From Paenibacillus terrigena DSM 21567 (GTDB taxonomy: Bacteria; Bacillota; Bacilli; Paenibacillales; Paenibacillaceae): a stretch of 64,000 nt of DNA. Positions within the stretch are counted from its first letter, which is position 1. Every line of letters begins with the position of its first letter. Where the stretch lies: NCBI RefSeq assembly GCF_000374845.1, contig NZ_KB895412.1, forward strand, positions 505,056 to 569,055. The letters are read 5' to 3'. A model generated the notes under the pieces. The model made no database searches, was not told the DNA's origin, and saw only the letters and a list, made by a program, of their open reading frames with translations. The position numbers and the translations under genes were made by a program. This document shows positions 42,575-52,043 of the stretch, one piece after another.

Positions 42575-43929
42575 ATTTGAAGGCGCGTAATACAAGAGTG
42601 TGGCGCAACTGGTCGGGACTCGTGCGAAGTGTACCGCGAAGTATCGTATATCCGGCGAGCGTGGAAGAAGTGATCGCGATCGTCAAGTCTTGCGCGGCCG
42701 AAGGAAGGAAGCTGCGTGTCGTTGGATCAGGACATTCCTTTACCCGACTGGTCCAGACGGATGACGTGCTCGTCTCGCTAGATCAATTGCAAGGTGTCAT
42801 TGCTGTGGATCAAGAACGGGGCATTGCCGAGGTCTGGGGCGGTACGAAGCTGGACCGTCTGGGCGAAGAATTGCACGCGCATGGGGTCGCGCAAGAGAAT
42901 CTTGGCGATATTAATGCGCAATCCATTGCGGGGGCGATCAGCACGGGAACGCATGGTACGGGAGAGCGCCTGGGTAGTCTAGCAACCCAAGCTGTTGGAC
43001 TGACGGTGGTGACGGCAGCTGGAGAGATTCTAGAATGTACGCCTGAGCAGGATGAAGATCTTTTTCGTGCGATGCAGGTATCCTTGGGGATGTTCGGCAT
43101 TATCGTGAAGCTGAAACTCCAGGTTGTGCCGACCTATGTGCTGCGCTATTCGAGCAGAAAAATGTCTTTCACAGCGTGCTTGTCTCAGCTTGAACAGTTG
43201 AAGTTGGAGAATCGCCATTTCGAATTCTACTGGTTCCCGTATACCGATGTGGCCCAAGTGAAGCTGACGAACGAAACCGATGAAGTCCCTGGAACGCCGA
43301 GCAGGTGGAGCTATTGGAAAGTGATGCTGATGGAGAATGCGCTGTTCTGGGCCTTGTCGGAGTGCTGTCGCTTCATTCCACGCCTCTGCCAACCGATAAG
43401 TCGATTATCTGCTGCCGGTGTGCCAAATGTGCAGGCAGTAGGCTACAGCCACCGTATTTTCGCAACGCCAAGGCTTGTGCGGTTTTACGAAATGGAATAT
43501 AGCGTACCTGCAGAACGAATGAAGGTTGTGCTGGAAGAAATTCGCGATGCTGTTGATCGTGATCAATTTGCTGTTCATTTTCCGATCGAATGCCGATATG
43601 TACGTGGAGATGACTTGTGGCTGAGTCCGGCGAATAGCCGTGATTCTGCTTATATTGCCGTACATATGTACCGAGGGATGGCGTACAAGGAATATTTTGC
43701 GAAGGTCGAGGAGATTTGCAGGCGGCATGGCGGTAGACCGCATTGGGGTAAAATGCATACGATGCAGGCGGAGCAGTTCCGCATGGTATATCCGAAGTGG
43801 GAGGCCTTCATGGACCTGCGCGAGCAGCTTGATCCAGAGGGCATGTTCTTAAATCCCTATCTGGCTGATATGATGGGGCAGCGTGATCAGGCACATGAGC
43901 TGACGACACTAGGAAGTGTGAGTAAATAA
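42562..43929 (+). CDS. FAD-linked oxidase, L-gulono/D-arabinono-lactone oxidase family
   Basis: This is a PCMH-type (vanillyl-alcohol oxidase superfamily) FAD oxidase (455 aa) of the sugar-lactone oxidase family. The FAD-binding part shows VVGSGHSF near residues 53-60 and the block GAISTGTHGTG near 127-137, and the C-terminal ALO domain ends HWGKMH near 395-400. It probably oxidises a polyol or sugar lactone with O2. It overlaps the PLP aldolase gene by 13 bases, so the two products may act in sequence. The ribosome site GGGGGAC is inside the upstream gene. Bacillus YitY is a plausible relative. Confidence 0.82.
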   Translation: MFSVDLKARNTRVWRNWSGLVRSVPRSIVYPASVEEVIAIVKSCAAEGRKLRVVGSGHSFTRLVQTDDVLVSLDQLQGVIAVDQERGIAEVWGGTKLDRLGEELHAHGVAQENLGDINAQSIAGAISTGTHGTGERLGSLATQAVGLTVVTAAGEILECTPEQDEDLFRAMQVSLGMFGIIVKLKLQVVPTYVLRYSSRKMSFTACLSQLEQLKLENRHFEFYWFPYTDVAQVKLTNETDEVPGTPSRWSYWKVMLMENALFWALSECCRFIPRLCQPISRLSAAGVPNVQAVGYSHRIFATPRLVRFYEMEYSVPAERMKVVLEEIRDAVDRDQFAVHFPIECRYVRGDDLWLSPANSRDSAYIAVHMYRGMAYKEYFAKVEEICRRHGGRPHWGKMHTMQAEQFRMVYPKWEAFMDLREQLDPEGMFLNPYLADMMGQRDQAHELTTLGSVSK

Positions 43930-43935
43930 AGAGCC

Positions 43936-43962
43936 CCAAATCCACTAAAGGATTCGAGGCTG
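43936..43962 (+). terminator. Weak terminator-like hairpin
   Basis: AATCC (43942-43946) pairs with GGATT (43951-43955) with imperfect flanking AGCC/GGCT. There is no U-tract. It is a weak candidate between converging genes. Confidence 0.3.
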
Positions 43963-43968
43963 GGAATA

Positions 43969-44307
43969 CTAATCAAGCACGGCTGTAATATGTTCTTTGG
44001 TAACGGACCAGTGCGAGGTTGTCCAATATTTTTCTTTGTTTTTGATGAAAATAACTTGAGGGGATTCGTGCTTCACTCCTAAATCTCCAGCGATTTGGTT
44101 GGATACCGGACGGCTCTCAATGACTTTGACAAGCGTGTAATCAACGTCTTGATTTGGCTGTCCTGTGATGTATTCGTCGAATTCCCGCAGCGCATTTGCG
44201 CTTACTGGACAGGTGGTGCTGTGCTTGATGATGAGCTGACCGCGCTCTGCGGAGCGTTGCAATACATCGTTCCATTCGCTCTCTGTCGTGATTTCTTTCC
44301 AGTTCAT
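43969..44307 (-). CDS. ytxJ: YtxJ-type monothiol bacilliredoxin
   Basis: This is a small thioredoxin-fold protein (112 aa) of the YtxJ/DUF2847 family, predicted to remove bacillithiol from oxidised protein thiols. The reactive cysteine lies in HSTTCPVSANA at about residues 29-39, with only one Cys in the motif as expected for a monothiol enzyme; the cis-Pro is in ESPQVIF near 81-87. ATG 44307 follows GAGAGGA. It pairs in function with BshB2 at 3.8 kb, so the organism probably uses bacillithiol. Confidence 0.9.
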   Translation of the reverse strand: MNWKEITTESEWNDVLQRSAERGQLIIKHSTTCPVSANALREFDEYITGQPNQDVDYTLVKVIESRPVSNQIAGDLGVKHESPQVIFIKNKEKYWTTSHWSVTKEHITAVLD

Positions 44308-44456
44308 AGGGACACATCCTCTCAGGGTTTCAGATCATGCTAATGATTCTATCACAGGCCTACACCGATCATCAAATTCGATCTAAACATATATATCTTT
44401 GCCCGCAAATGCTATAAGATATTTAATAAATTACAATTCAATCAAGGGGGATGGCG

Positions 44457-45992
44457 ATGCGCGCGTTAAAAGCAATGAACCCAGCTACAGGTGAGGAAGG
44501 AGAAATAATACAGACGATTGAGCCTTATCAAGTGGAAGAAGTTATGGAGGAGGCTTGGGATGCTTTTGAGGACTGGAGCAGCAAATCGGTCCAAGAACGT
44601 GTGTCAACCTTGCGTACCCTACGCATTTATATATCCGATCATGCCGACGAGATCGCACAGAGCGTGTCTTGGAGCACCGGCAAGCCGAAAATTGAAGCGC
44701 TAACGAACGAAGTGCTTGTGCTATTGGACTGGATTCACCACACCGAACGAACAGCCGTCAAAGAATTGAAGACGCGCAAGGTGAAGACGCCGATTACGCT
44801 TCTCGGGAAAAAATCATACATCGCGTATGAGCCGCGAGGGGTCGTACTCGTTATTTCACCATGGAACTACCCGTTCTATCTTGCGATGGTGCCTGTTCTT
44901 AGTGCGCTGATTGCAGGGAACGCGGTTATCATTAAACCGTCGGAAGTGACGCCAGCGATTGGTCATCTCATGGAGCGAATATTCACAGCAGCGGGCTTCC
45001 CGAAGGGGCTTGTCCAAGTCGTCCAAGGGGACGGTGCGATTGGCGCGGCGCTGGTTGCAGCCAGTCCGAACTATGTATTCTTTACAGGTTCGGTTGCGAC
45101 AGGCAAGAAAATTCAAGTCGAAGCAGCCAAGCGGCTTATCCCGACGACGCTCGAACTCGGCGGCAAAGATCCGATGATCGTCTTCGAAGATGCTCATCTC
45201 GAACGAACCGTGCGTGGCGCCGTATGGGGATCGCTTGCGAACAGCGGGCAGGTCTGTATGTCCATCGAGCGAATTTATGTCGAAAGACCGATTTATGATA
45301 AATTTATTGCGCGGCTGAAGCGGGAATTGGAATCGCTGAAGCAGAACAATCGTGAAGATACGGATCTTGGTTCCATGACGTTTGCGAAGCAAATTGATAT
45401 TGTGCGTGGACAGATTGACGATGCGCTGGAACAAGGGGCGGTGCTCGAATTCGGTGAGCGGCCGGTCGAATGGAAGATGAAGAAGTCAATGCATCTCCGT
45501 CCGATCGTGCTCACGCATGTGCGGCATAGTATGCGTGTGATGCAGGAGGAGACGTTCGGCCCGGTGCTCTGCATTATGCCTTTCGATAAGGAAGAAGAGG
45601 TCATCGAGCTTGCGAACAGCACAACATACGGACTGAATGCGAGTGTCTGGACCAATAATCTGGAACGGGGCCGCCGGGTTGCGAATGCACTGCAATCTGG
45701 AGCTGTCTGCATTAATGATGTGAATGTGAGTATCGCGAATCCGAATTTGCCTTTTGGCGGCGTCAAAGACAGCGGAATTGGGCGCTCTCATGGATCTCTT
45801 GGACTCCAAATGTTCTGTCACGAGAAATCGATCATCGAGGATCCGGGTCGTAACAAGGGAGAACTGCACTGGTATCCCTATGTGGGCAAATATCCGTTGT
45901 TCCTGCGAATGATTCAAGGCCTATATGGAAGGAACCGGAATTATGTGCAGTTCATACGCGCATTTTTAAGTCTATCGAAGAAATCTCGCTAA
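44457..45992 (+). CDS. Aldehyde dehydrogenase family protein
   Basis: This is a NAD(P)-dependent aldehyde dehydrogenase (511 aa). The cofactor stretch SPWNYPF lies near residue 134-140, FTGSVATGKKI near 204-214, the general-base Glu in ELGGKDP near 226-232 and the catalytic Cys in NSGQVCMS near 263-270. The C-terminus is longer than usual and ends in a basic, partly hydrophobic stretch (after about 470) that could associate with membranes, as in fatty aldehyde dehydrogenases. I chose ATG 44457, 6 bases after AAGGGGG. Substrate unknown; succinate semialdehyde or long-chain aldehydes are candidates. Confidence 0.85.
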   Translation: MRALKAMNPATGEEGEIIQTIEPYQVEEVMEEAWDAFEDWSSKSVQERVSTLRTLRIYISDHADEIAQSVSWSTGKPKIEALTNEVLVLLDWIHHTERTAVKELKTRKVKTPITLLGKKSYIAYEPRGVVLVISPWNYPFYLAMVPVLSALIAGNAVIIKPSEVTPAIGHLMERIFTAAGFPKGLVQVVQGDGAIGAALVAASPNYVFFTGSVATGKKIQVEAAKRLIPTTLELGGKDPMIVFEDAHLERTVRGAVWGSLANSGQVCMSIERIYVERPIYDKFIARLKRELESLKQNNREDTDLGSMTFAKQIDIVRGQIDDALEQGAVLEFGERPVEWKMKKSMHLRPIVLTHVRHSMRVMQEETFGPVLCIMPFDKEEEVIELANSTTYGLNASVWTNNLERGRRVANALQSGAVCINDVNVSIANPNLPFGGVKDSGIGRSHGSLGLQMFCHEKSIIEDPGRNKGELHWYPYVGKYPLFLRMIQGLYGRNRNYVQFIRAFLSLSKKSR

Positions 45993-46006
45993 TAAACTAG
46001 AAGACG

Positions 46007-46040
46007 AAAGAGACGAACGTTATCGTTCGTCTCTTTTTTT
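46007..46040 (+). terminator. Terminator of the aldehyde dehydrogenase gene
   Basis: AAAGAGACGAACG (46007-46019) pairs with CGTTCGTCTCTTT (46024-46036), continuing into TTTTT. Confidence 0.92.
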
Positions 46041-46067
46041 ACAAAAAAATTTATTTTTAATTCATAC

Positions 46068-46096
46068 TTTACAGGTCGGAATTATTATGTTAGATT
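46068..46096 (+). promoter_or_regulatory. Promoter of tcyP, with possible CymR half-motif
   Basis: TTTACA (46068-46073) and TAGATT (46091-46096) are separated by exactly 17 bp. The spacer contains CGGAATT, which resembles the ATNGGAATT end of the CymR box but matches the rest of that box poorly. Confidence 0.5.
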
Positions 46097-46166
46097 AATC
46101 TCATTAAATAACAAATCACCGGATTGAACCATTAGATTAAAGGGAAATATGGGGAGGATGTTCGAT

Positions 46167-47570
46167 ATGGAAGTGTTGTCAACCATCGTAAATGTTGTTG
46201 TTCTTATCGCACTAATAGGTGTACTCTTGTACATGCAGAAGAAGCATGTTAGTTTCTCGAAGCGGGTATTTACGGGTCTTGGACTCGGAATTCTGTTCGG
46301 GGTATCGCTGCAGCTGATCTTCGGAAGATCGTCGGATGTGATCAAAGATTCTGTGGATTGGTTCAGCCTTGTCGGTAACGGTTATGTGAAGCTGTTACAG
46401 ATGGTTGCGATTCCGCTGATCATGGTATCGATCATCTCCGCGATTATTAAAGTTAAAGCGAAGAGCGGCGTAGGTAAGCTAAGCACATTGATTATCGGTC
46501 TATTGTTATTCACAACAGCGATTTCTGCTGCGGTTGGTATTTCGGCGGCACTCGGATTTAACTTGAAGGCTGTGAACATTGAGCAAGGGGAGAAGGAACA
46601 GAAGCGCGGCGAATACTTGAACGGTAAACTCGCTGACGTAGAAGATAAGACAATTCCTCAACAAATTCTAGATGTGGTTCCATCCAATCCGTTCGACGAT
46701 ATGACAGGCTCGCGTCCAACATCGACGATTGCGGTTGTTATCTTCGCGGCTTTCATCGGGATTGCGGTTCGCGGAATTGCGAAGAAGAAACCGGCGGAAG
46801 CGGAGTTATTCACGAAGTTCGTGGAAGCTGTCTATGCGGTCGTTATGCGAATTGTCACGATTGTACTACGCCTAACGCCTTATGGAATTCTAGCGCTGAT
46901 TGCCAAAGTCACAGCGACGACGAACTATGCTGAGATTGCTAAGCTTGGACAATTCGTTATCGCATCGTATGTTGCATTGATCGTGATGTTCATCATTCAC
47001 TTGATTATCATTGCGTTAAATGGTTTGAATCCTGTCACTTATGTACGCAAAGCATTGCCTGTACTGTCCTTCGCATTCACATCCCGTACAAGTGCCGGCG
47101 CATTGCCGCTTAACGTGGATACGCAAGTGAAGAAGCTAGGCGTGTCGGAAGGGATCGCGAACTTCTCCGCATCCTTCGGTCTATCCATTGGACAGAACGG
47201 CTGCGCAGGGATTTACCCGGCGATGCTCGCGATAATGATTGCCCCAACGGTTGGCATTGATCCATTCAGCTTCAACTTCATTGCAACATTGATCGCAGTC
47301 GTAACGATCAGCTCCTTCGGGGTTGCTGGTGTAGGCGGCGGTGCAACCTTCGCAGCGATCATCGTATTGTCGACGATGAACTTGCCGGTTGCTCTTGCAG
47401 GTCTTCTAATCTCCGTCGAGCCATTGATCGATATGGGTCGTACAGCATTGAACGTCAGTGGTTCCATGACGGCGGGGCTGGTCACGAGTAAAGTGACGAA
47501 AGATCTGGATGTGAATGTCTATAACGCGCCAAGCCGTGTAGAGGACGTTGATGGAGGCGTAACAGCTTAA
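46167..47570 (+). CDS. tcyP: L-cystine symporter (TcyP-like)
   Basis: This is a sodium/proton:dicarboxylate-type symporter (DAACS family, 467 aa, about 8 TM plus two re-entrant loops), the L-cystine importer TcyP class. The Ser/Gly-rich re-entrant stretch FTSRTSAGALPLN lies near residues 305-317 and SFGLSIGQNGCAGIYPAMLA near 334-353. I chose ATG 46167, 9 bases after GGGGAGG; ATG 46149 and 46158 are in frame but too close to that site. Uptake of cystine fits the bacillithiol genes here. A weak CymR-like sequence lies in the promoter. Confidence 0.92.
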   Translation: MEVLSTIVNVVVLIALIGVLLYMQKKHVSFSKRVFTGLGLGILFGVSLQLIFGRSSDVIKDSVDWFSLVGNGYVKLLQMVAIPLIMVSIISAIIKVKAKSGVGKLSTLIIGLLLFTTAISAAVGISAALGFNLKAVNIEQGEKEQKRGEYLNGKLADVEDKTIPQQILDVVPSNPFDDMTGSRPTSTIAVVIFAAFIGIAVRGIAKKKPAEAELFTKFVEAVYAVVMRIVTIVLRLTPYGILALIAKVTATTNYAEIAKLGQFVIASYVALIVMFIIHLIIIALNGLNPVTYVRKALPVLSFAFTSRTSAGALPLNVDTQVKKLGVSEGIANFSASFGLSIGQNGCAGIYPAMLAIMIAPTVGIDPFSFNFIATLIAVVTISSFGVAGVGGGATFAAIIVLSTMNLPVALAGLLISVEPLIDMGRTALNVSGSMTAGLVTSKVTKDLDVNVYNAPSRVEDVDGGVTA

Positions 47571-47581
47571 TCGGATATATC

Positions 47582-47624
47582 AATAAGGCAGAGATCCAAG
47601 TCATGGATCCCTGCCTTATTTGTG
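47582..47624. terminator. Bidirectional terminator between tcyP and the SARP regulator
   Basis: AATAAGGCAG (47582-47591) pairs with CTGCCTTATT (47611-47620), inner GATCCA/TGGATC stem. The regulator's stop codon begins just after it. Confidence 0.82.
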
Positions 47625-48749
47625 TCACATCGCCCTATGAAGCTTACCCCAGTTTACAATCTCCTCTGGAAGCCCTATCCCCATCTCGGCGAGGTATGCG
47701 CGTTCGTAATCGGCGTATTTTTTCTCCATCTGATCTTTCCGATCACTCGTGAAATAGACTTGCAATTGATATAAATTCATTTCTTCATCGAGCGGGTAAA
47801 TGCTAAAAAAATGGTTAAATCGTTGATCGGCCATCTTCCAGTTCTGCTGCTCTACGTCATACAGAATGAGGCTGCGCATATAAGCGAGATATTGCTGTCT
47901 GTATTTCTCCTCAAGCGCGGTCTTCCAGATATACGCTTTGCGGTCCAGTAATGGTCCCTGATAGAGGGAACATCGTTTTTCCGTTATTAGCAGATCCACC
48001 GATTGGGGTTGAGGCTGCATTGCCTCATGGTCACGTTTATATTCGAGCAGATCATAGGTTTGTTGATGGGTTTGGAGCAAATAGCCCTCATTGATTTTGA
48101 TGATCTCTAGGTGAATCTCCTGTTCTTTCAATAGCTTCTTCAGACGGTACAATGTATTGTGCAGGTTATGCAGGACCCGTTCTTCTTCGAGGTCGGGCCA
48201 TAGCAGTTCAACCAAATGCCACTTACTAATTTCGTAATTCGGATGACAGAGGAAATAAGCAAAGAGCTCCTCGGTTTTGCGTGTTGGGAAGCGGACAAGC
48301 TCACCTCGAGGATTCCGCACCTCCAGTCCTCCAAAGCATTTGATGGTAGCCGCCTGATTCACAGAAGGAGCAGGGGGCACAACAACCGTTCGCTGTTTAT
48401 GGAGTCGATTCGTTACGCGTTCGATCGCACTCTTCGTCACTGGCTTTAAGATGTAGTCTGTCGCCTGCACTTGGAAGGCTTCTAGCGCATAATTTTTGTA
48501 AGCTGTTGTGAAAATAATCTGTGTGTGCTCCGATACCTCATTAATCATCTGCGCCAGCTCGAGCCCGTTCATTCGCGGCATCTCGACATCTAGAAATGCA
48601 ACATCGGGCTGCAGGGTCGCGATCTGCTCCAGCGCTTCTAGCGGACTGCTGAAAGCACCGATGATCGTGTAGTGAGGGTTCTGCCCAACAACATGCTTCA
48701 TTAATTCAAGGATCGGTTTCTCGTCTTCGACGATAATGGTCTTGAACAT
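47625..48749 (-). CDS. Response regulator with SARP-type winged helix and BTAD domain
   Basis: This is a response regulator (374 aa): REC domain at about 1-120 with phospho-acceptor Asp54 (FLDVEMPR), a SARP-type DNA-binding winged helix at about 140-235 (LWPDLEEERVLHNLHNTLYRLKK is its hallmark, from about residue 183), and a helical BTAD/TPR-like domain to the end. ATG 48749 lies 1 base downstream of the stop of the hybrid kinase gene, with GGAGGG inside that gene's last codons. It is the evident partner of the kinase. Target genes and signal are unknown. Confidence 0.88.
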   Translation of the reverse strand: MFKTIIVEDEKPILELMKHVVGQNPHYTIIGAFSSPLEALEQIATLQPDVAFLDVEMPRMNGLELAQMINEVSEHTQIIFTTAYKNYALEAFQVQATDYILKPVTKSAIERVTNRLHKQRTVVVPPAPSVNQAATIKCFGGLEVRNPRGELVRFPTRKTEELFAYFLCHPNYEISKWHLVELLWPDLEEERVLHNLHNTLYRLKKLLKEQEIHLEIIKINEGYLLQTHQQTYDLLEYKRDHEAMQPQPQSVDLLITEKRCSLYQGPLLDRKAYIWKTALEEKYRQQYLAYMRSLILYDVEQQNWKMADQRFNHFFSIYPLDEEMNLYQLQVYFTSDRKDQMEKKYADYERAYLAEMGIGLPEEIVNWGKLHRAM

Positions 48750-48750
48750 A

Positions 48751-51700
48751 TTACTTCCCTCCATCGTGCATCACCTTCGGGCTCTCGTCGTGATATTCCT
48801 GCTGCGTCAGTGGTAAATAGATGGTGACTTGCGTTCCGCTGCCTAACTCGGAATGAATCGATACCGAGGAGCCTGGAATTGAGGCAATCCGTTTCTTAAT
48901 ATTGTGAAGGCCGATCCCACCAGTGCGTCCTTTGCCTGTCTGTAGATGGTAGAGTTGATCGTCGGATATTCCAGTACCATTATCTTCGATCATGATCTTG
49001 ATATATTGGTCGCCTTCTGAAATGTTCAAGCTAACATGACCGTACCCCTCTTTCTCGAATAATCCATGCCGAATCGCATTCTCTACGATGGGCTGGATGC
49101 ATAACGATGGAATTTCTATATCAAGCAAGTCATCGTCTACATGAACAAAATAATCGAATCGTTCCCCGAAACGTGCTTTCTCAATTTCCACATACGCATG
49201 AATTAATTCGAGCTCGCGATGAAGGGGGACGAACAATCTTGTACGGTCCATGTCCAAGATATATCGCAAATATTGGCTCAGCATGGATAACAAATCAGCG
49301 GCTTTCTCCCCGTCGGTATAGCAGAAGGAGATGACGCTGCTGAGCGCATTGTACAGAAAATGCGGTTTAATTTGTGCCTGGTGGAAAGCCAGTTCATTCT
49401 GAATCGCTTCACGGATGGCTTTTTTCATCGAAATTAAGTTCTGAACACGTGCCATCAGGGTCTCCGTCTCGAACGGCTTCGTAATAAAATCATTGGCCCC
49501 TGCACGCAGACCGAGTGCGATTTCTTTCGATGATTCTTGGGCGGTTGCGAACAGGATGGGTAGATCAAGTATCGAATATTGCGCCCGGATCGACTGACTG
49601 AGCTCGATCCCGGACACCTTCGGCATCATCATATCGACAATGGCGAGATCAATTTGAGCATGGCTGCTTAATTTGAGTAGGGCCTCTTCTGCTGAGAATG
49701 CGGTAATCACATTATAGTGATTACGATTTAGTATATTGCGCAAGGTATGGATATTCTCGACTTCGTCATCCACGATTAAGACGGTATGATCATGCTGATC
49801 CGTAATGTCCAGCGGCTCGTTGTCTATCTCTTCACGGGTAGCGGCATATTGATTCCATTTTATCTCGGTCTGCATCTGGAATTGTTCCACGGCAGGCAGG
49901 GTAAAGGTGAATCGTGTGCCAATATCGAGTAGGGACCATTCCACATAAATCTCGCCCTCCATCAGTTCGACCAGCTTGCGACTAATATATAGCCCGAGCC
50001 CCTCATGCGTATATTCCTCTTGCATTAAGAAGGAATCAAGCTGCCCATAGTTGTTGAAAATGGTCTCGTGTCGTTCAACAGGGATCCCTGTCCCGGTATC
50101 CTCCACACTGATCAGAACATCCGAGTCTGTCTGCAGCGCCTGAATTTTGATGACCCCTGAATCCGTGTACTTGATTGCATTTTGGACGAGATTATACAGA
50201 ATTTGACGCAAGCGATTCTCATCAGCAAGCACCCAGACATCGGCATCAACGTCATTAACGAATTGAACTTGCTTCCCATGCAATTCGAATTGCAGAACTT
50301 CGAGCACAATTTGTGCGACCACTTTCAGATCTACAGCTGTGGGATAGAGCCGCAGCTCGCCATGATTCAGTCGCGTGACATCAATCAGATCCTGAATCAG
50401 CATCGACAGCTTAAGGGATGTATCTTTAATTAGCCACAAATTCTGTTTCTGCTTGCTGGTCAGCATCTTCTTATCATCATCCAACAGATGAGAGGTGATA
50501 TTCATAATGCCATGCAATGGTGTCTTAATCTCGTGCGACGTATGCGTCAGAAATTCATCCTTAAGGCGATTAGAGAGCGTCAGCTGGTGCGTGAGCACCT
50601 CCGTCTTCTCATAGGCGTTCGTAAACCGCAAGGCGAGCAGGATATTCATAAAGATAATGAATCCAAGTATGCCAAGGATACCAAATACTTCACTATGAAC
50701 TTGATATTCGGCGTAGAGCACGCTAAATACCAAATAGATGCCTAATGACAGAACGGATCCGATAAATAGAATCAGTTCTTTACGGTCAGCATGATCCCGA
50801 TCCTTGCGAAGGAATAGGTAGACCATGCGGCAGAATAAGAACAACGTCACGACAGCTATGTATTGAAATCCATACACCTTCATATCAATAAAGACCGGAT
50901 AGGGCAGGAGCAGGACTGCAAGCAGATAAGCCATAAGCGGTGAGATAACGAGCAGAAGTCTACGCCTGGACATCAGCCTCGAATCAATGGAAAAGAAGAA
51001 GATGATGATCAAGATCGGACCTAGAAATTCACTAAGTTCAAGCAACTTATAGGTAAAAACAAACGGCAAATTTGGCAGAAATCGCAGCGCGATTTTTTCC
51101 CCCAGAAGCAGATGAGTAACGAGCAGGTTAAGCAAATAGAGACCGCTGTAGAGATAAGGCTTCTCCTTTCTGCGTAAGAGATAGAAGCTTATATGATAGA
51201 TGCCGAACATCCCTAAGACGAGAATTGTGCCCAGACTTGAGCCAAGCTGAATACCGCTCAGGGTATTGATATCCTCGTAGTGTCCGAACTGAATCGCATT
51301 CACAATCCCGCCATTGACGAACATGAAGTTCGCCGTCTGAACGACAATATCAATTTTCGAACCTGTTACATGAAAATAAGCGGTATAGGGCGTATTCCCT
51401 GGCGCATGCAGTTCTGCTCGACTCGCAGGCGTGCCGCTCTCTCCTAGCAACTGACCGTTCAGATAGAGGCGATGCGACATGCGAATGTTATTCACTTTGA
51501 TCCCGTAAATTTGCTCACGGTTAGGAACGATCACTGCCAGGTGATAGGTCCCGTAACCTTTCTTGCTCATCTGGTCAGGGGCTGGTTCACCAGACCAACT
51601 CTGGGGCACGGTTAAATCGATGGATGCTTCCGTAAGACTACCGCCATGACTGAAATCCTCAGGCTCCAGCAATTGATGCTTGTAGAACGTCCATTCTCCG

Positions 51701-51897
51701 TTTAGACTGACCACACCCTCCTTTTGGAAATCCCATTTCGATAGGTCTAACACGCCGTGGACAGCCTTAGGCGCGCTGGAATTGGTTAGGCTAAGCGAAT
51801 ACACACCAACAAAAAATGCGATAGATAGAACAAATATAAATAAAATGCCAACGAGTGGACTAAAGTGACTTTTTCGCAATGTATCTTCCCCATCCAT
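48751..51897 (-). CDS. Hybrid sensor kinase with two histidine kinase modules
   Basis: This is a large membrane kinase (1048 aa). It has one N-terminal membrane segment, a 7TMR-DISM-like extracellular domain (to about 215), seven TM segments (about 225-435), a HisKA domain with His455 (THTSHEIKTPL), an HATPase, a REC domain with Asp755 (IVDMMMPK), then a LytS-like His-kinase module with His846 (IKPHFLYNAL) and a second HATPase (GRTGGIGLHNIKKR). Two kinases in one chain is uncommon. ATG 51897 is used; TTG 51912 is an alternative, and both have poor ribosome sites. The ligand of the extracellular part is unknown; carbohydrates are typical. Confidence 0.85.
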   Translation of the reverse strand: MDGEDTLRKSHFSPLVGILFIFVLSIAFFVGVYSLSLTNSSAPKAVHGVLDLSKWDFQKEGVVSLNGEWTFYKHQLLEPEDFSHGGSLTEASIDLTVPQSWSGEPAPDQMSKKGYGTYHLAVIVPNREQIYGIKVNNIRMSHRLYLNGQLLGESGTPASRAELHAPGNTPYTAYFHVTGSKIDIVVQTANFMFVNGGIVNAIQFGHYEDINTLSGIQLGSSLGTILVLGMFGIYHISFYLLRRKEKPYLYSGLYLLNLLVTHLLLGEKIALRFLPNLPFVFTYKLLELSEFLGPILIIIFFFSIDSRLMSRRRLLLVISPLMAYLLAVLLLPYPVFIDMKVYGFQYIAVVTLFLFCRMVYLFLRKDRDHADRKELILFIGSVLSLGIYLVFSVLYAEYQVHSEVFGILGILGFIIFMNILLALRFTNAYEKTEVLTHQLTLSNRLKDEFLTHTSHEIKTPLHGIMNITSHLLDDDKKMLTSKQKQNLWLIKDTSLKLSMLIQDLIDVTRLNHGELRLYPTAVDLKVVAQIVLEVLQFELHGKQVQFVNDVDADVWVLADENRLRQILYNLVQNAIKYTDSGVIKIQALQTDSDVLISVEDTGTGIPVERHETIFNNYGQLDSFLMQEEYTHEGLGLYISRKLVELMEGEIYVEWSLLDIGTRFTFTLPAVEQFQMQTEIKWNQYAATREEIDNEPLDITDQHDHTVLIVDDEVENIHTLRNILNRNHYNVITAFSAEEALLKLSSHAQIDLAIVDMMMPKVSGIELSQSIRAQYSILDLPILFATAQESSKEIALGLRAGANDFITKPFETETLMARVQNLISMKKAIREAIQNELAFHQAQIKPHFLYNALSSVISFCYTDGEKAADLLSMLSQYLRYILDMDRTRLFVPLHRELELIHAYVEIEKARFGERFDYFVHVDDDLLDIEIPSLCIQPIVENAIRHGLFEKEGYGHVSLNISEGDQYIKIMIEDNGTGISDDQLYHLQTGKGRTGGIGLHNIKKRIASIPGSSVSIHSELGSGTQVTIYLPLTQQEYHDESPKVMHDGGK

Positions 51898-52043
51898 ATT
51901 ATGACTATCCAATGTATTCTATCATTCCATACTCACGAAATTCTCACAAGATATTAGAATGACGAAGGAGTGTACCGTTTGTGAGAAATTTGAGAGATGG
52001 AATTGGTAGAGTAGAGATAAACAACAGAGAGGGAGAGATTCGT

